Positions 27,958-36,700 of a stretch of 64,000 nucleotides of DNA are shown here, piece by piece; position 1 is the stretch's first letter, and each line of letters begins with the position of its first letter. The notes beneath the pieces are model-generated. The model worked only from the letters and a program-made list of their open reading frames with translations, made no database searches and was not told where the DNA came from. This DNA is from Virgibacillus sp. NKC19-3. Its GTDB lineage: Bacteria; Bacillota; Bacilli; Bacillales; Amphibacillaceae. Both the position numbers and the translations under genes were made by a program. Location of the stretch: contig NZ_JAGYHC010000001.1 of assembly GCF_019837165.1 (NCBI RefSeq), positions 2,108,001-2,172,000 on the forward strand, written 5' to 3'.

Positions 27958-28881
27958 CTACTTTTTGTCTATAGCCATGTGTTGAAAATCATGAGCAAGC
28001 ACAGTATTTGGAAAAATCTCTCTTGCTTCTGTAACTAACTCATGGTTATCTTCTTTTTGATAGCGAGAGGATATATGAGTTAATACTAGTTTTTTAACAT
28101 TACTCTGTCTCGCGAGTGTGGCTGCCTGTGTAGTTGTCGAATGAAAATACTGATGTGCTAATGTTTCTTTATCTTTACCAAATGTAGCCTCATGGATAAG
28201 TATATCAGAATTTGCTACAAATGAACGGTACCTGTGGGAGGACCGTGTGTCTCCTAAAACGCTTATGATACGCCCCTTTTTATCAGGCCCGACAAAATTT
28301 TCTCGATGAATGACTTGTCCATCCGGTGTTTCCACAATCTCATTTTCCTTTATTTGTTTATATATTGGTCCAGGCATAATACCGACATTCTTTAATTTAC
28401 TCACTAGTAATTCGCCTGGTTTATCTTTTTCCACAATACGGAATCCATAGCTTGGTATAGCATGATCCAGTTGCTCTGTATAGACCTGAAATTGCTCGTC
28501 TTCAAAAAGCTTCCCCGCACTAAACTCGATAATGGATAATGGATACGTTAAGTGCGTTGTACTTGCTTGAAGACTTGTTTCAATAAAATCTTTAATACCT
28601 ACAGGACCATACACGGTCAATAAATCAGATCCGCCCTGAAACGACCGACTGCTGAGTAATCCTGGCAAACCAAATATATGATCCCCATGCATATGGGTGA
28701 TGAAAATTTTATTGATTTTTCTTGGTTTGAGGTTTGTATGCAATATTTGATGCTGTGTCGATTCCCCGCAATCAAATAGCCATATACTGTTTTGTTCTTG
28801 CAGTAATGTCAAGATAATAGCTGATACATTCCGTTCTTTTGATGGAACACCAGCACCAGTACCTAGAAAAGTTAGTTCCAT
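27958..28881 (-). CDS. rnz: Ribonuclease Z
   Basis: Zinc endonuclease that matures the 3' ends of tRNA precursors lacking an encoded CCA. The protein is 307 aa. The metallo-beta-lactamase motif is at H63-x-H65-x-D67-H68 (THMHGDH). [14 protein letters not shown] at the N-terminus, the late HEATF and LTHISSRY are typical. The flexible exosite arm falls around residues 155-180. It lies 14 nt upstream, in transcription order, of the aldehyde dehydrogenase start, so the two may be cotranscribed. Confidence 0.95.
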   Translation of the reverse strand: MELTFLGTGAGVPSKERNVSAIILTLLQEQNSIWLFDCGESTQHQILHTNLKPRKINKIFITHMHGDHIFGLPGLLSSRSFQGGSDLLTVYGPVGIKDFIETSLQASTTHLTYPLSIIEFSAGKLFEDEQFQVYTEQLDHAIPSYGFRIVEKDKPGELLVSKLKNVGIMPGPIYKQIKENEIVETPDGQVIHRENFVGPDKKGRIISVLGDTRSSHRYRSFVANSDILIHEATFGKDKETLAHQYFHSTTTQAATLARQSNVKKLVLTHISSRYQKEDNHELVTEAREIFPNTVLAHDFQHMAIDKK

Positions 28882-28928
28882 AGCTAATCCTCCAGCATCT
28901 TGTTTAGCATCCTACCTTGTTATTTTAA

Positions 28929-29696
28929 TCATGGCTTCTGTTTAATCTTACGCTCATTTTTATAAAGTCTTTGACGATATTTCAATATCTTATCTGGAAC
29001 ATCGGTAAAAATAGCGTCACAACCAAAAGAAAAACATTTTTTAACATGTGCGAATTTATTAACGGTAAATATACGGATAGGCATGTTCTCCTTGTGAGCT
29101 TTTTTAACAAGGGTTTGATGGAGTAAACGATATTTTATATGTATGGCATTTGCACCAAGCTCCAACGCATAAGATACAAGATTTTTATTTTTTTGCAATG
29201 TTAAAAAGGCCGTTTCTATATCGTTGAACTCTCTCAATCGTTTTACACTATTTGGATTAAATGTAGAAAATATGGTACGATTTACTAATTGATAGTAATC
29301 GATCCTTTCGTAAACGATTGCTTCCAGATTCTTATAATTTATTTTATTATTTTTAAGCTCAATATTTAAATATAAAGGTTTATCATGTATCCATTGTAGG
29401 AATTCGTCAAGGGAAACGATCGTTGTACCTCGGTATTCTTGTGCAAACCAAGAACCTGCATCAAGCTGTTTTAATTGGTTAAAAGTGAAATCCTTTACGT
29501 AACCGGTACGATTTGTTGTTCGTGTTACTTGTTCATCATGAATTAATACCGGGATGTCATCTTTGGTTAATTGAACATCTGTTTCAATCCCTTGTGCGCC
29601 TAGAAAGTAAGCAAGCTTGAATGCGTGCATTGTGTTTTCAGGAGCACGTTTGCTGGCACCCCGATGTGCAAAAATCTTTGGATCCAATACATTCAC
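28929..29696 (-). CDS. Glycerophosphodiester phosphodiesterase, cytoplasmic type
   Basis: Hydrolyses glycerophosphodiesters to glycerol 3-phosphate and an alcohol. The protein is 255 aa and has no signal peptide, unlike the secreted GlpQ. The N-terminal AHRGASKRAPENT, GIETDVQLTKD and LIHDE are the GDPD catalytic motifs. A late IFTVN and the final IFTDVPD complete the barrel. GAGG precedes the ATG with short spacing. It is followed by rnz on the same strand. Confidence 0.9.
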   Translation of the reverse strand: MNVLDPKIFAHRGASKRAPENTMHAFKLAYFLGAQGIETDVQLTKDDIPVLIHDEQVTRTTNRTGYVKDFTFNQLKQLDAGSWFAQEYRGTTIVSLDEFLQWIHDKPLYLNIELKNNKINYKNLEAIVYERIDYYQLVNRTIFSTFNPNSVKRLREFNDIETAFLTLQKNKNLVSYALELGANAIHIKYRLLHQTLVKKAHKENMPIRIFTVNKFAHVKKCFSFGCDAIFTDVPDKILKYRQRLYKNERKIKQKP

Positions 29697-29752
29697 CTCA
29701 CTTTTATTGTGTTTTATTAACTGGAAAAAGTCAATTACAAGGAGGAACTTAC

Positions 29753-29867
29753 GTGCAAAATTGGCAAACGAAAGAAGAACTTACGGATTTATGGCAATCT
29801 CGTTAATCAGCAAAGTGTTACCGGTAACACGGCAGAAGTTGCCCAGCTCTTGGAGCAAAAAGAATAA
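29753..29867 (+). pseudogene. Small unidentified gene with a probable frameshift
   Basis: A GTG at 29753 sits 7 nt after a perfect AAGGAGG site, better than many real genes here. The frame reads 17 codons (MQNWQTKEELTDLWQSR) and stops at 29806. A coherent continuation (NQQSVTGNTAEVAQLLEQKE) occupies the +1 frame to 29867, so one base may be extra, or two missing, near 29800. The repaired product would be about 37 residues, acidic and glutamine-rich. I do not recognise the family. It may also be a genuine 17-residue peptide. Confidence 0.35.
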
Positions 29868-29919
29868 ATAATGGGATTTGTAATTTAACGATAAAACAAC
29901 AAAAAATGGTGTGTTATTT

Positions 29920-30717
29920 ATGATACGAAATAGGTTGGAAAACAAGAAAATATTAATCACTGGTGCTTCGAGTGGAATTGGAGAAAGACTCGCCTGGCAT
30001 ATAGCAAACAATGACGGTATTCCGATTATGCTAGCAAGATCCATGGACAAATTGAAACAACAACAACAGTTGCTTAAACAAAAATCACGAACAGAGAGCT
30101 TTATTTACCAAGTTGATTTACAAAATGGAGGAGAGTTAGATGCTGTCATAAACAATATATTGCTGGATCATAAACGAATTCATGGGTTAATTAATAACGC
30201 TGGTGTTGGAAAGTTCGACTTTGTAAAAGATATCACGTGGCAGGATGTTGATCAGATGTATCAATTAAATGTGTTTGCCGTCATTCAAATAACCAAGCGA
30301 ATGCTTGGCCATTTTTCACACTATCAGGAAGGACATATCGTCAACATCGCTTCACAAGCTGCTAAAATTGCCACACCGAAATCAGCAGTTTATGCTTCAA
30401 CAAAACATGCTATACTCGGGTTTACCAATGCATTAAGACAGGAGTTAACCGATGAAAAGATAAGCGTCACTGGAGTCAATTTAGGTCCGGTACGAACAAA
30501 TTTCTTTGTACAAGCAGACCCTGAAGGGACTTATCAAAAAAGTGTTGAACGTTATATGCTTGATCCAGATAGGGTTGCCAAAACAATTGTCCGACATTTG
30601 TTTACAACCAAACGGGAAATAAATTTACCATATTGGATGGAACTTGGTGGCAAAATATATCAACTTTTTCCGAGTTTCGTGGAACGTGCATTGAAAAGCC
30701 AATTTAATAAGAAATGA
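29920..30717 (+). CDS. yqjQ: Short-chain dehydrogenase/reductase (YqjQ-like)
   Basis: NAD(P)-dependent oxidoreductase of unknown substrate. From ATG 29920 it is 265 aa; an in-frame GTG at 29911 is the only alternative. The cofactor motif TGASSGIG is at residues 14-21, NNAGVG at about 85-90, and the catalytic YASTK follows after IASQAA. The C-terminal hydrophobic tail (LPYWMELGGKIYQLFPSF) may touch the membrane. The ribosome site is weak. Gene content nearby matches the yqj region of B. subtilis. Confidence 0.85.
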   Translation: MIRNRLENKKILITGASSGIGERLAWHIANNDGIPIMLARSMDKLKQQQQLLKQKSRTESFIYQVDLQNGGELDAVINNILLDHKRIHGLINNAGVGKFDFVKDITWQDVDQMYQLNVFAVIQITKRMLGHFSHYQEGHIVNIASQAAKIATPKSAVYASTKHAILGFTNALRQELTDEKISVTGVNLGPVRTNFFVQADPEGTYQKSVERYMLDPDRVAKTIVRHLFTTKREINLPYWMELGGKIYQLFPSFVERALKSQFNKK

Positions 30718-30756
30718 AAATCAGTCTCCTGCACCTATAATTGTTGACAAGAAGAC

Positions 30757-30794
30757 AAGGTGGCATTGATCCGGAGAATCGGTTTTGCCACCTT
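30757..30794. terminator. Bidirectional terminator candidate between yqjQ and the AKR gene
   Basis: AAGGTGGCA at 30757-30765 pairs with TGCCACCTT at 30786-30794, with a weaker inner stem. It lies between two convergent genes. Confidence 0.45.
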
Positions 30795-30839
30795 TACAGC
30801 ATTTGGTTTCATTGTAATAGCGAGTACAGGATTCACGTA

Positions 30840-31757
30840 TTAACGATGGTTTGTATAGGTTATCGGTTTTGTAATGTCCTGTAATGCGTGATACGTTTCA
30901 GGTGTTAGTGCCTTGGAATGAGTCATGTCTACATTTTCTTTAACTTGCTCCTTCGAACTTGCTCCAAATACGGCACTTGCTACAGCCGGGTGTTTCAGGA
31001 CATACTGTAATGCGCTGACATTGAGTGTAGCTCCCTTGGGTACAGTTGTAGAAAGGTTATGATGAATTTCTTTAAGCTCACCATACGTGTAATCTAAAAA
31101 ACCATCCTGTCCTTTTTCCTCTATTTGTTTTGCTGCTTGGTTACTTAACATGCCTTTGGCTAACGGACCACGTGCAAGGACACTAATTTGGTTTTCATGT
31201 AATACATCTAATAGTGTCTCAGGTCTTCTATCCAACATGCTGTATTGCATCATTACGGCATCAATAGTAGAACGGTTCACATATTCGAAAATCACATTTG
31301 GTCTTATGGAAGATATACCATACGCACGAATAAGACCTTCTGCTTTTAACTCTTCAAATGCTTCAATCGATTCATTAATCGGATCGTCGATTGTTCCTCC
31401 ATGAAGCATGTAAAAATCGATATAGTCAGTTTTTAATCGGGATAAGCTATCCTTTAAGCCATTTTTTATATGATTCTTTGATGGATCCCAGAACCAGTCT
31501 GTTTTTTCCTTATTAAAATGATTCCCAACTTTGGTTGTTAGTATTAGTTCATCTCGTTTTCCTTTAATTATTTCACCAATGATTTTTTCGTTTTCTCCAA
31601 AATCGTATAAATCAGCCGTATCTAAGTGATTGATGCCGGCATCCAGAGCCTGATTAATAATTTCTGTTGCTTCTTTTCTATTTGTTCCTAAGGACATGCA
31701 GCCGAGTGTTAATTCGGATACGTATATATCTGATTTGCCTAATTGATTTTTCTTCAT
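30840..31757 (-). CDS. yqkF: Aldo/keto reductase (YqkF-like)
   Basis: NADPH-dependent reductase with a TIM-barrel fold and unknown natural substrate. From ATG 31757, placed 6 nt after GGAGG, it is 305 aa; a TTG at 31763 directly beside that site is rejected. Family marks are LTLGCMSLGTN, HLDTADLYDFGENE (catalytic Asp and Tyr), LTTKVG and DFYMLHGG. It is divergent from nudF, the same pairing as yqkF and yqkG in B. subtilis. Confidence 0.9.
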   Translation of the reverse strand: MKKNQLGKSDIYVSELTLGCMSLGTNRKEATEIINQALDAGINHLDTADLYDFGENEKIIGEIIKGKRDELILTTKVGNHFNKEKTDWFWDPSKNHIKNGLKDSLSRLKTDYIDFYMLHGGTIDDPINESIEAFEELKAEGLIRAYGISSIRPNVIFEYVNRSTIDAVMMQYSMLDRRPETLLDVLHENQISVLARGPLAKGMLSNQAAKQIEEKGQDGFLDYTYGELKEIHHNLSTTVPKGATLNVSALQYVLKHPAVASAVFGASSKEQVKENVDMTHSKALTPETYHALQDITKPITYTNHR

Positions 31758-31870
31758 AATCAACCTCCATTTCTATTTCTGCTTATTTTATTGTACAATT
31801 AACTTGAGGTGGAATACTACTATTTTATGCTAAAATGGGAAGTAGCATAAAGAAAGGCAAGGCGATAATA

Positions 31871-32422
31871 GTGAAAAAAATGGAAGAAAAAACGATCAAA
31901 ACGGACGAAATATATAATGGGAAAGTGGTTCAATTACAAGTCGATGATGTTACATTACCAAATGGGGAAAACGCAAAACGGGAAATTATTAAGCACCCAG
32001 GAGCAGTGGCGGTGATTGCACTTACAAAAGATAATAAAATTGTTTTTGTAGAGCAGTACCGTAAACCATTGGAAAAGTCACTCATTGAAATTCCAGCAGG
32101 TAAATTGGAAGAAGGAGAAGACCCGGAAGTAACGGCAGTTCGTGAATTAGAAGAAGAAACGGGCTATACTACCAATGAATTATCCTTTGTTACCTCTTTT
32201 TATACCTCACCTGGATTTGCAAATGAACTCATGTACATCTATATAACCGATCAACTCCAAATCGTAGAAGAGACAGTTAACGGCGATGATGATGAATTTG
32301 TTGAACTAGTGGAGCTAACATTAGATGAAGCAAAAGAATACGTAGAAGCAGAACGTATACATGATGCAAAAACGAACTATGCAATTCTTTACTTACATGC
32401 TCTGAAAAGAAGTATGGCATAA
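31871..32422 (+). CDS. nudF: ADP-ribose pyrophosphatase (Nudix)
   Basis: Hydrolyses ADP-ribose to AMP and ribose 5-phosphate. The Nudix box is complete (GKLEEGEDPEVTAVRELEEE followed by TGY). From GTG 31871 it is 183 aa and aligns from the first residues with B. subtilis NudF/YqkG; the longer frame from 31835 has no better site. AAGG lies 8 nt upstream. FYTSPGFANE after the box is typical of the ADP-ribose subgroup. It probably has its own promoter in the space shared with the AKR gene. Confidence 0.93.
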   Translation: MKKMEEKTIKTDEIYNGKVVQLQVDDVTLPNGENAKREIIKHPGAVAVIALTKDNKIVFVEQYRKPLEKSLIEIPAGKLEEGEDPEVTAVRELEEETGYTTNELSFVTSFYTSPGFANELMYIYITDQLQIVEETVNGDDDEFVELVELTLDEAKEYVEAERIHDAKTNYAILYLHALKRSMA

Positions 32423-32497
32423 AACCTCCTTATACATTTTATGCATAAGATAAATGAAATAGAACCAATTAATGCGAATATATTTTAATTGTAACCT

Positions 32498-32526
32498 TTG
32501 ACATGTACGCTTAAACAAGCTGTAAA
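32498..32526 (+). promoter_or_regulatory. Candidate sigma-A promoter of the LysM-3D gene
   Basis: Consensus TTGACA at 32498-32503, a 17-bp spacer and TGTAAA at 32521-32526 (4 of 6). This would give a leader of about 55 nt. A WalR box was looked for and not found. Confidence 0.35.
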
Positions 32527-32587
32527 CGCAGAAGGGTCCCTCCTATGGTACGATGACCTTGTCAATAATTATAAGGGGGACTACATA

Positions 32588-33511
32588 ATGAAGAAGTTAG
32601 TAGCCATATTAGCAGGGTTGATTATTGCGGGTATATCTGCCATGAGTGTATCAGCAGCAGATTATAAAGTGGAAAAGGGAGATACACTTTGGGATATAGC
32701 AAATGAAAATAATACAAATGTAGAAACATTAATGGATATAAATGGATTAAGCAGTTCTGTGATTTATCCGAAACAGGAATTAAAACTGAAGGAAAAACAG
32801 CGTGAATATTATGTTGTGCAAAAAGGAGATACACTTTTTGAAATCAGCCGTGAACATAAGATACCTATAGATGACCTTAAAACATGGAATAATCTATCTT
32901 CCGATCTGATTATTACTGGACAGAAATTAGCCGTAAATGAAGTAAGTGCCAGAGAACAAGCGCCATCCGATGCTTCTGAACAAACAGCTGATAGTGAAGC
33001 AGGCACAACTGAAAAGAATACACAACAAGCGGAAGGAACCCTTGAATCAGAAGAAGCAGAAAATAATACAGAGCAAGCGGAAGAAAATCCGGAATCAGAA
33101 GAAGCGGAAAATAACACAGAGCAAGCAGAAGAAAATTCGGAATCAGGGGAAGGGGAAGATAATACAGATCAAGTCGAAGCCAATTCTGAACCAGAAGAAG
33201 AAACAGAACAACAACCGAGCGGCCAAACAATGTCAGTTGAAGCTACAGCATATACCTCAAGCTGCAATGGTTGTTCCGGCGTTACTGCTACTGGAAGAGA
33301 CTTGAATGAGGATCCTCATGCGAAAGTGATTGCCGTTGATCCAAATGTGATTCCACTTGGAACAGAAGTTTATGTAGAAGGCTATGGCCATGCAGTTGCA
33401 TCCGATACCGGCGGAAGCATTAAAGGACATAAAATAGACGTGCATGTACCAACGACAAATGAGGCAACTAGCTGGGGAAGGAAAACGGTTAATATTACCA
33501 TTCTGGAGTGA
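32588..33511 (+). CDS. Secreted LysM and 3D-domain cell wall protein (YocH-like)
   Basis: Probable peptidoglycan hydrolase or wall-remodelling protein. From ATG 32588 it is 307 aa. A signal peptide covers about residues 1-23 (cut near SVSAAD). Two LysM domains follow (about 24-68 and 75-118), then an acidic linker of four 16-residue repeats (142-205). The C-terminal 3D domain (about 218-307) shows VEATAYT, TATGRDL, VIAVDPNVIPLGT and ASDTGGSIKGHKID, with the Asp residues of the family. The domain order equals that of YocH. A GGGGG site precedes the ATG. Confidence 0.88.
   Translation: MKKLVAILAGLIIAGISAMSVSAADYKVEKGDTLWDIANENNTNVETLMDINGLSSSVIYPKQELKLKEKQREYYVVQKGDTLFEISREHKIPIDDLKTWNNLSSDLIITGQKLAVNEVSAREQAPSDASEQTADSEAGTTEKNTQQAEGTLESEEAENNTEQAEENPESEEAENNTEQAEENSESGEGEDNTDQVEANSEPEEETEQQPSGQTMSVEATAYTSSCNGCSGVTATGRDLNEDPHAKVIAVDPNVIPLGTEVYVEGYGHAVASDTGGSIKGHKIDVHVPTTNEATSWGRKTVNITILE
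33011..33202 (+). repeat. Tandem 48-bp coding repeats (4 units)
   Basis: Units at 33011-33058, 33059-33106, 33107-33154 and 33155-33202 encode imperfect copies of ENNTEQAEENPESEEA. The two middle units are nearly identical and the outer two are diverged. They form the linker between the LysM and 3D domains. Confidence 0.85.
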
Positions 33512-33519
33512 ATGATTGC

Positions 33520-33557
33520 AAGCCAGGAACGTATCTTACGAGGTACATTCCTGGCTT
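33520..33557 (+). terminator. Intrinsic terminator after the LysM-3D gene
   Basis: Perfect 10-bp arms AAGCCAGGAA/TTCCTGGCTT, followed by TATTTCT. Confidence 0.7.
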
Positions 33558-33676
33558 TATTTCTATGTATAAAGCTTTGTTTTGTGATATAGTTTAATGG
33601 ATGTTCTGTTTACTTTAAACTGGGTTTATGTACTTTTATATAAACCAATGGTGGCAACTAAACGTGGGAAAATGAA

Positions 33677-33705
33677 CTACAACTTTTATGTTGTAGCATT
33701 TTTAT
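33677..33705 (+). terminator. Second terminator-like hairpin before the EndoQ gene
   Basis: CTACAAC 33677-33683 pairs with GTTGTAG 33690-33696 and is followed by CATTTTTATTT. No gene lies between it and the preceding terminator, so it might end a short unknown transcript or act as an attenuator. Confidence 0.4.
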
Positions 33706-33739
33706 TTCTATATATGAAAGAGCTAAATTGAGGTGAAAG

Positions 33740-34975
33740 ATGTTGAATAAAAACACGATAAAGCAGGAAGCAAAAGAAGTTATAGAAGAAAATAAAAATA
33801 TAGTAACGAACAAAACTTATTTTGCAGATATGCATATTCACATAGGACGAGACATGTACGATAACCCTGTAAAAATAACCGGAGCAAAGCGTTTAACATT
33901 GACGAATATTCTAAAAGAATCCAGTCGCAATAAGGGAATCGATATGATTGGTGTGATTGATAGCCAAGCTCCGGCTGTCCAGCAGGAGATAAAAAGGCTG
34001 ATTGAAGCAGGAGAAGCATACGAGTTGGCAGATGGCGGTATACGTTTTGAAAAAGTTACCCTACTATTAGGATCAGAAATTGAGGTCTATGACGAATATT
34101 GCAAAGGGCCTATTCATGTGCTGTGTTACTTTCCAACCCTAGATAAAATGGAATATTTTTCTGAATGGTTAACAACAAAAATGAAAAATATTACCCTTAG
34201 TTCTCAGAGATATTATGGAACGGCCAAAGCATTGCAGTATAAAGTAAAAGAATTAGAAGGGATCTTTATTCCCGCTCATGTGTTTACTCCTTTTAAAAGT
34301 TTATATGGCAAGGGTGTGCAAAGCTCGTTGCATGAAATATTTGATCCGGATCTTATTGATGGAATCGAACTTGGATTAAGTTCAGACACGCAAATGGCCG
34401 ACCAAATAAACGAACTGCATGACTACACATTTGTTTCTAATTCTGATGCACATTCATTAGCTAAAATAGCACGTGAATATCAGGAAATAAATATGAAAGA
34501 GCCTTCGTTTAAAGAATTCTATTGGTCATTACATCACGTGAACGATAGAGGGATAAGAAGAAATTTCGGTATGAATCCTCAATTAGGAAAATATCATACC
34601 ACTGTCTGCAGCAACTGTTTAGAACCGTTGACTCCAGAATCTACGGTGTGCAGGAATTGCGGTTCTAAGAAAATAATAAAAGGGGTATTTGATCGAATTC
34701 AGGAATTGAAAAACACGACTGGAAGGTTAGAGAAAAGACCCCTGTACTTATATCAAGTCCCATTAGAATATTTGCCATCACTAGGACAGAAAACGTTTGA
34801 GAAGTTACTGAATCACTTTGACACAGAAATGAACGTTATTCATTACGCAACATTCGAGGAATTACAAAAGGTCGTTCCAAAAAAACTAGCAGATTCCATT
34901 ATCCAATTGCGAGAAGGTAAATTGACTATAAAAGCAGGTGGGGGAGGAAAATATGGCAGCATAAGATCATCGTAA
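33740..34975 (+). CDS. yqxK: EndoQ-like DNA repair endonuclease (YqxK; PHP domain, zinc finger)
   Basis: The family cuts DNA 5' to deaminated bases (uracil, hypoxanthine) and abasic sites. The protein is 411 aa. The PHP metal site is visible: FADMHIHIGRDM (about 29-40), GVIDSQAP, LGSEIEVYDEY, IPAHVFTP and SNSDAHS. A zinc ribbon with two CxxC pairs (CSNC and CRNC, about residues 293-311) follows, then a helix-hairpin-helix-like tail with YLPSLGQKTFEKLL. A GAGGTG site precedes the ATG. It neighbours nudF and spoIIM, as yqxK does in B. subtilis. Confidence 0.85.
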   Translation: MLNKNTIKQEAKEVIEENKNIVTNKTYFADMHIHIGRDMYDNPVKITGAKRLTLTNILKESSRNKGIDMIGVIDSQAPAVQQEIKRLIEAGEAYELADGGIRFEKVTLLLGSEIEVYDEYCKGPIHVLCYFPTLDKMEYFSEWLTTKMKNITLSSQRYYGTAKALQYKVKELEGIFIPAHVFTPFKSLYGKGVQSSLHEIFDPDLIDGIELGLSSDTQMADQINELHDYTFVSNSDAHSLAKIAREYQEINMKEPSFKEFYWSLHHVNDRGIRRNFGMNPQLGKYHTTVCSNCLEPLTPESTVCRNCGSKKIIKGVFDRIQELKNTTGRLEKRPLYLYQVPLEYLPSLGQKTFEKLLNHFDTEMNVIHYATFEELQKVVPKKLADSIIQLREGKLTIKAGGGGKYGSIRSS

Positions 34976-35008
34976 TATATATAGTATAAAAATAAAAAAT
35001 AGTAATTT

Positions 35009-35038
35009 GGTATTTTTGTACGGCTTTCTTCATAGTTT
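35009..35038 (+). promoter_or_regulatory. Candidate sigma-E promoter of spoIIM
   Basis: GGTATTT at 35009-35015, a 15-bp spacer, then CATAGTTT at 35031-35038. It matches only part of the sigma-E consensus, but spoIIM is known as a sigma-E gene. Confidence 0.35.
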
Positions 35039-35073
35039 TAATGATAGATACATCATTCGAATGGGGGATTCCG

Positions 35074-35709
35074 ATGTACAAAAATAAGACACTAATCATG
35101 AATCACGTAAAAGAGCATGCAACGATCTATCTTTTTATGATTATTTTATTTTTAACAGGGGTCATTTTTGGGGCAATTATTGTTAACAGCATGAATTTTG
35201 TCCAGAAGCAAGATTTATTTTTTTATTTAGAGCGCTTTTTTAATCAAATTACAGATAACCAGCAGGTTGAAAACTTGGAAATACTAAAAGTGAGTTTTGC
35301 CTACCACGCTAAGTATTTATTACTTTTATTTCTTTTGGGGCTTTCTGTTATTGGTCTTCCATTAGTATGGATCTTGTTGTTTATAAAAGGAGTGGTCGTC
35401 GGATTTTCTGTAGGTTTCATCGTTAATCAACTTGGTACAAAGGGGCTTATTTTGGCTGCTTTGTCCATTGCACCACAAAATATTCTTATTATACCAGTAT
35501 ATATTATTGCCGGCAGTTTATCGATGATATTTTCATTGACTTTATTAAGTAAGCTGTTTACCCGGAAAATTTCACAACCTGTTTTCCAGCCGTTTGGTAG
35601 ATATGTTATTATTTTTTCCATATTACTGGCGATTTCTTTCATTTCCGCTATGTTAGAGGCTTATGTTGCCAATGGAGCGATGGAATCACTGATTGAATCA
35701 TTTTACTAA
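35074..35709 (+). CDS. spoIIM: Stage II sporulation protein M
   Basis: Membrane protein of the SpoIID-M-P complex that dissolves septal peptidoglycan and drives engulfment. From ATG 35074, after GGGGG, it is 211 aa; an in-frame ATG at 35041 has no site. About five membrane segments (20-42, 78-105, 110-130, 140-165 and 178-200) fill the protein. The DUF95-type core shows LPLVWILLFIKGVVVGFSVG. It is followed by fur, the conserved order. Confidence 0.93.
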   Translation: MYKNKTLIMNHVKEHATIYLFMIILFLTGVIFGAIIVNSMNFVQKQDLFFYLERFFNQITDNQQVENLEILKVSFAYHAKYLLLLFLLGLSVIGLPLVWILLFIKGVVVGFSVGFIVNQLGTKGLILAALSIAPQNILIIPVYIIAGSLSMIFSLTLLSKLFTRKISQPVFQPFGRYVIIFSILLAISFISAMLEAYVANGAMESLIESFY

Positions 35710-35760
35710 TAGTTAAACTTAGATTATAATTATTATTAATACAAAGTAATATAAAATATT

Positions 35761-35789
35761 TTGACACAGGTTTCTTTGGTGCATATAAT
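35761..35789 (+). promoter_or_regulatory. Consensus sigma-A promoter of fur
   Basis: TTGACA at 35761-35766, a 17-bp spacer, TATAAT at 35784-35789. Both hexamers are perfect, suggesting strong constitutive expression. AT-rich TTATAATTATTATTAAT at about 35724-35740 upstream is a weak Fur-box-like sequence. Confidence 0.85.
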
Positions 35790-35821
35790 AAAAGATGGGA
35801 TATGAGGGAGGTTAACTTGTC

Positions 35822-36277
35822 ATGGAACATCGAATTGAGGGAATAAAAAAACAGCTCCATGCACAGAGCTATAAGCTTACTCCGCAACGAGAGGCAATTG
35901 TTCGTATATTGTTAGAAAGAGAAGAAGATCATCTAAGTGCAGAAGAAATTTATTTGCTTGTAAAAGAAATTGCCCCTGAAATTGGTTTAGCCACTGTTTA
36001 CCGCACACTCGATTTACTTTCGGAACTAAAAATTGTTGATAAAATTAATTTTGGTGATGGAGTCTCTTCCTATGACCTTCGTAAAGAAGGTGCCAAACAC
36101 TTTCATCATCACCTTGTTTGTACAGAATGTGGTTCTGTTGAAGAAATTATTGATGATCTATTAGAAGATGTTGAACAAATTGTTCAAAATGATTGGGGCT
36201 TTCAAGTACAAGATCACCGTCTAACATTTCATGGTATTTGCAAACAATGTCAGGAAGTAACGGTTAAAGCAACATAA
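35822..36277 (+). CDS. fur: Ferric uptake repressor Fur
   Basis: Iron-dependent repressor of iron uptake genes. The protein is 151 aa. A winged-helix DNA-binding domain occupies residues 1-85 (KLTPQREAIV, GLATVYRTLD). The dimer and metal domain has HFHHHLVCTECG with the first CxxC and HGICKQCQ with the second, forming the structural zinc site. AGGGAGG precedes the ATG. Sequence alone separates it from PerR and Zur mainly through gene position: fur lies between spoIIM and xerD in B. subtilis. Confidence 0.92.
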   Translation: MEHRIEGIKKQLHAQSYKLTPQREAIVRILLEREEDHLSAEEIYLLVKEIAPEIGLATVYRTLDLLSELKIVDKINFGDGVSSYDLRKEGAKHFHHHLVCTECGSVEEIIDDLLEDVEQIVQNDWGFQVQDHRLTFHGICKQCQEVTVKAT

Positions 36278-36291
36278 TACGTATATGAATT

Positions 36292-36316
36292 TGCCTTTTC
36301 CACGAGGATAAAGGCA
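36292..36316 (+). terminator. Terminator candidate after fur
   Basis: TGCCTTT/AAAGGCA 7-bp stem with an 11-nt loop, then TTTACTTTAT. Confidence 0.45.
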
Positions 36317-36488
36317 TTTACTTTATAATAATATCATTTAGTGATTTACAAATGGATGGAAAAAGGGTACATTTGATTGGAGAAGTTTTTTCTGTACTCT
36401 ACTTTATTTCAACTTGTATGTATAATCTTATTCTTTTATGGCATATCTTTTAATAGGGTTTGAATTTTTAAAAGAAGGGACATGCCAT

Positions 36489-36695
36489 ATGAGACGTATC
36501 GTTTGGGACACATGCAAAGTTTTTGTGCTATTTATTGTTTGTACATTATTATTTTACTTTGGTTTACGTACCATGCATGCGGAATATCAAGATTATCACA
36601 GATACGATCCACCAGAAGGCCCTGCTGTAAAAGTATTTAATGAAGATCAGAGTTTTATCGATCGATTGAATTTATTTTTTCGATTAGGAGAGTAA
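36489..36695 (+). CDS. yqzK: DUF4227 small membrane protein YqzK
   Basis: A 68-aa protein with one membrane helix (about residues 9-27), then a polar tail with [14 protein letters not shown]. The ATG at 36489 follows AAGAAGGGA at 9 nt; an in-frame ATG at 36438 has no site. Size, topology and the position between fur and xerD match YqzK (DUF4227). Function unknown. It ends 5 nt before xerD, so the two are coupled. Confidence 0.85.
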   Translation: MRRIVWDTCKVFVLFIVCTLLFYFGLRTMHAEYQDYHRYDPPEGPAVKVFNEDQSFIDRLNLFFRLGE

Positions 36696-36700
36696 GGGAT

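Noticed and set aside
32461-32587. WalR binding site before the LysM-3D gene
   Set aside because: TGTAA-type half sites occur but not with the required 5-bp spacing.
33011-33202. Regular 48-bp repeats considered as a CRISPR array
   Set aside because: The repeats are contiguous, in frame and coding, with no spacers and no cas genes nearby.
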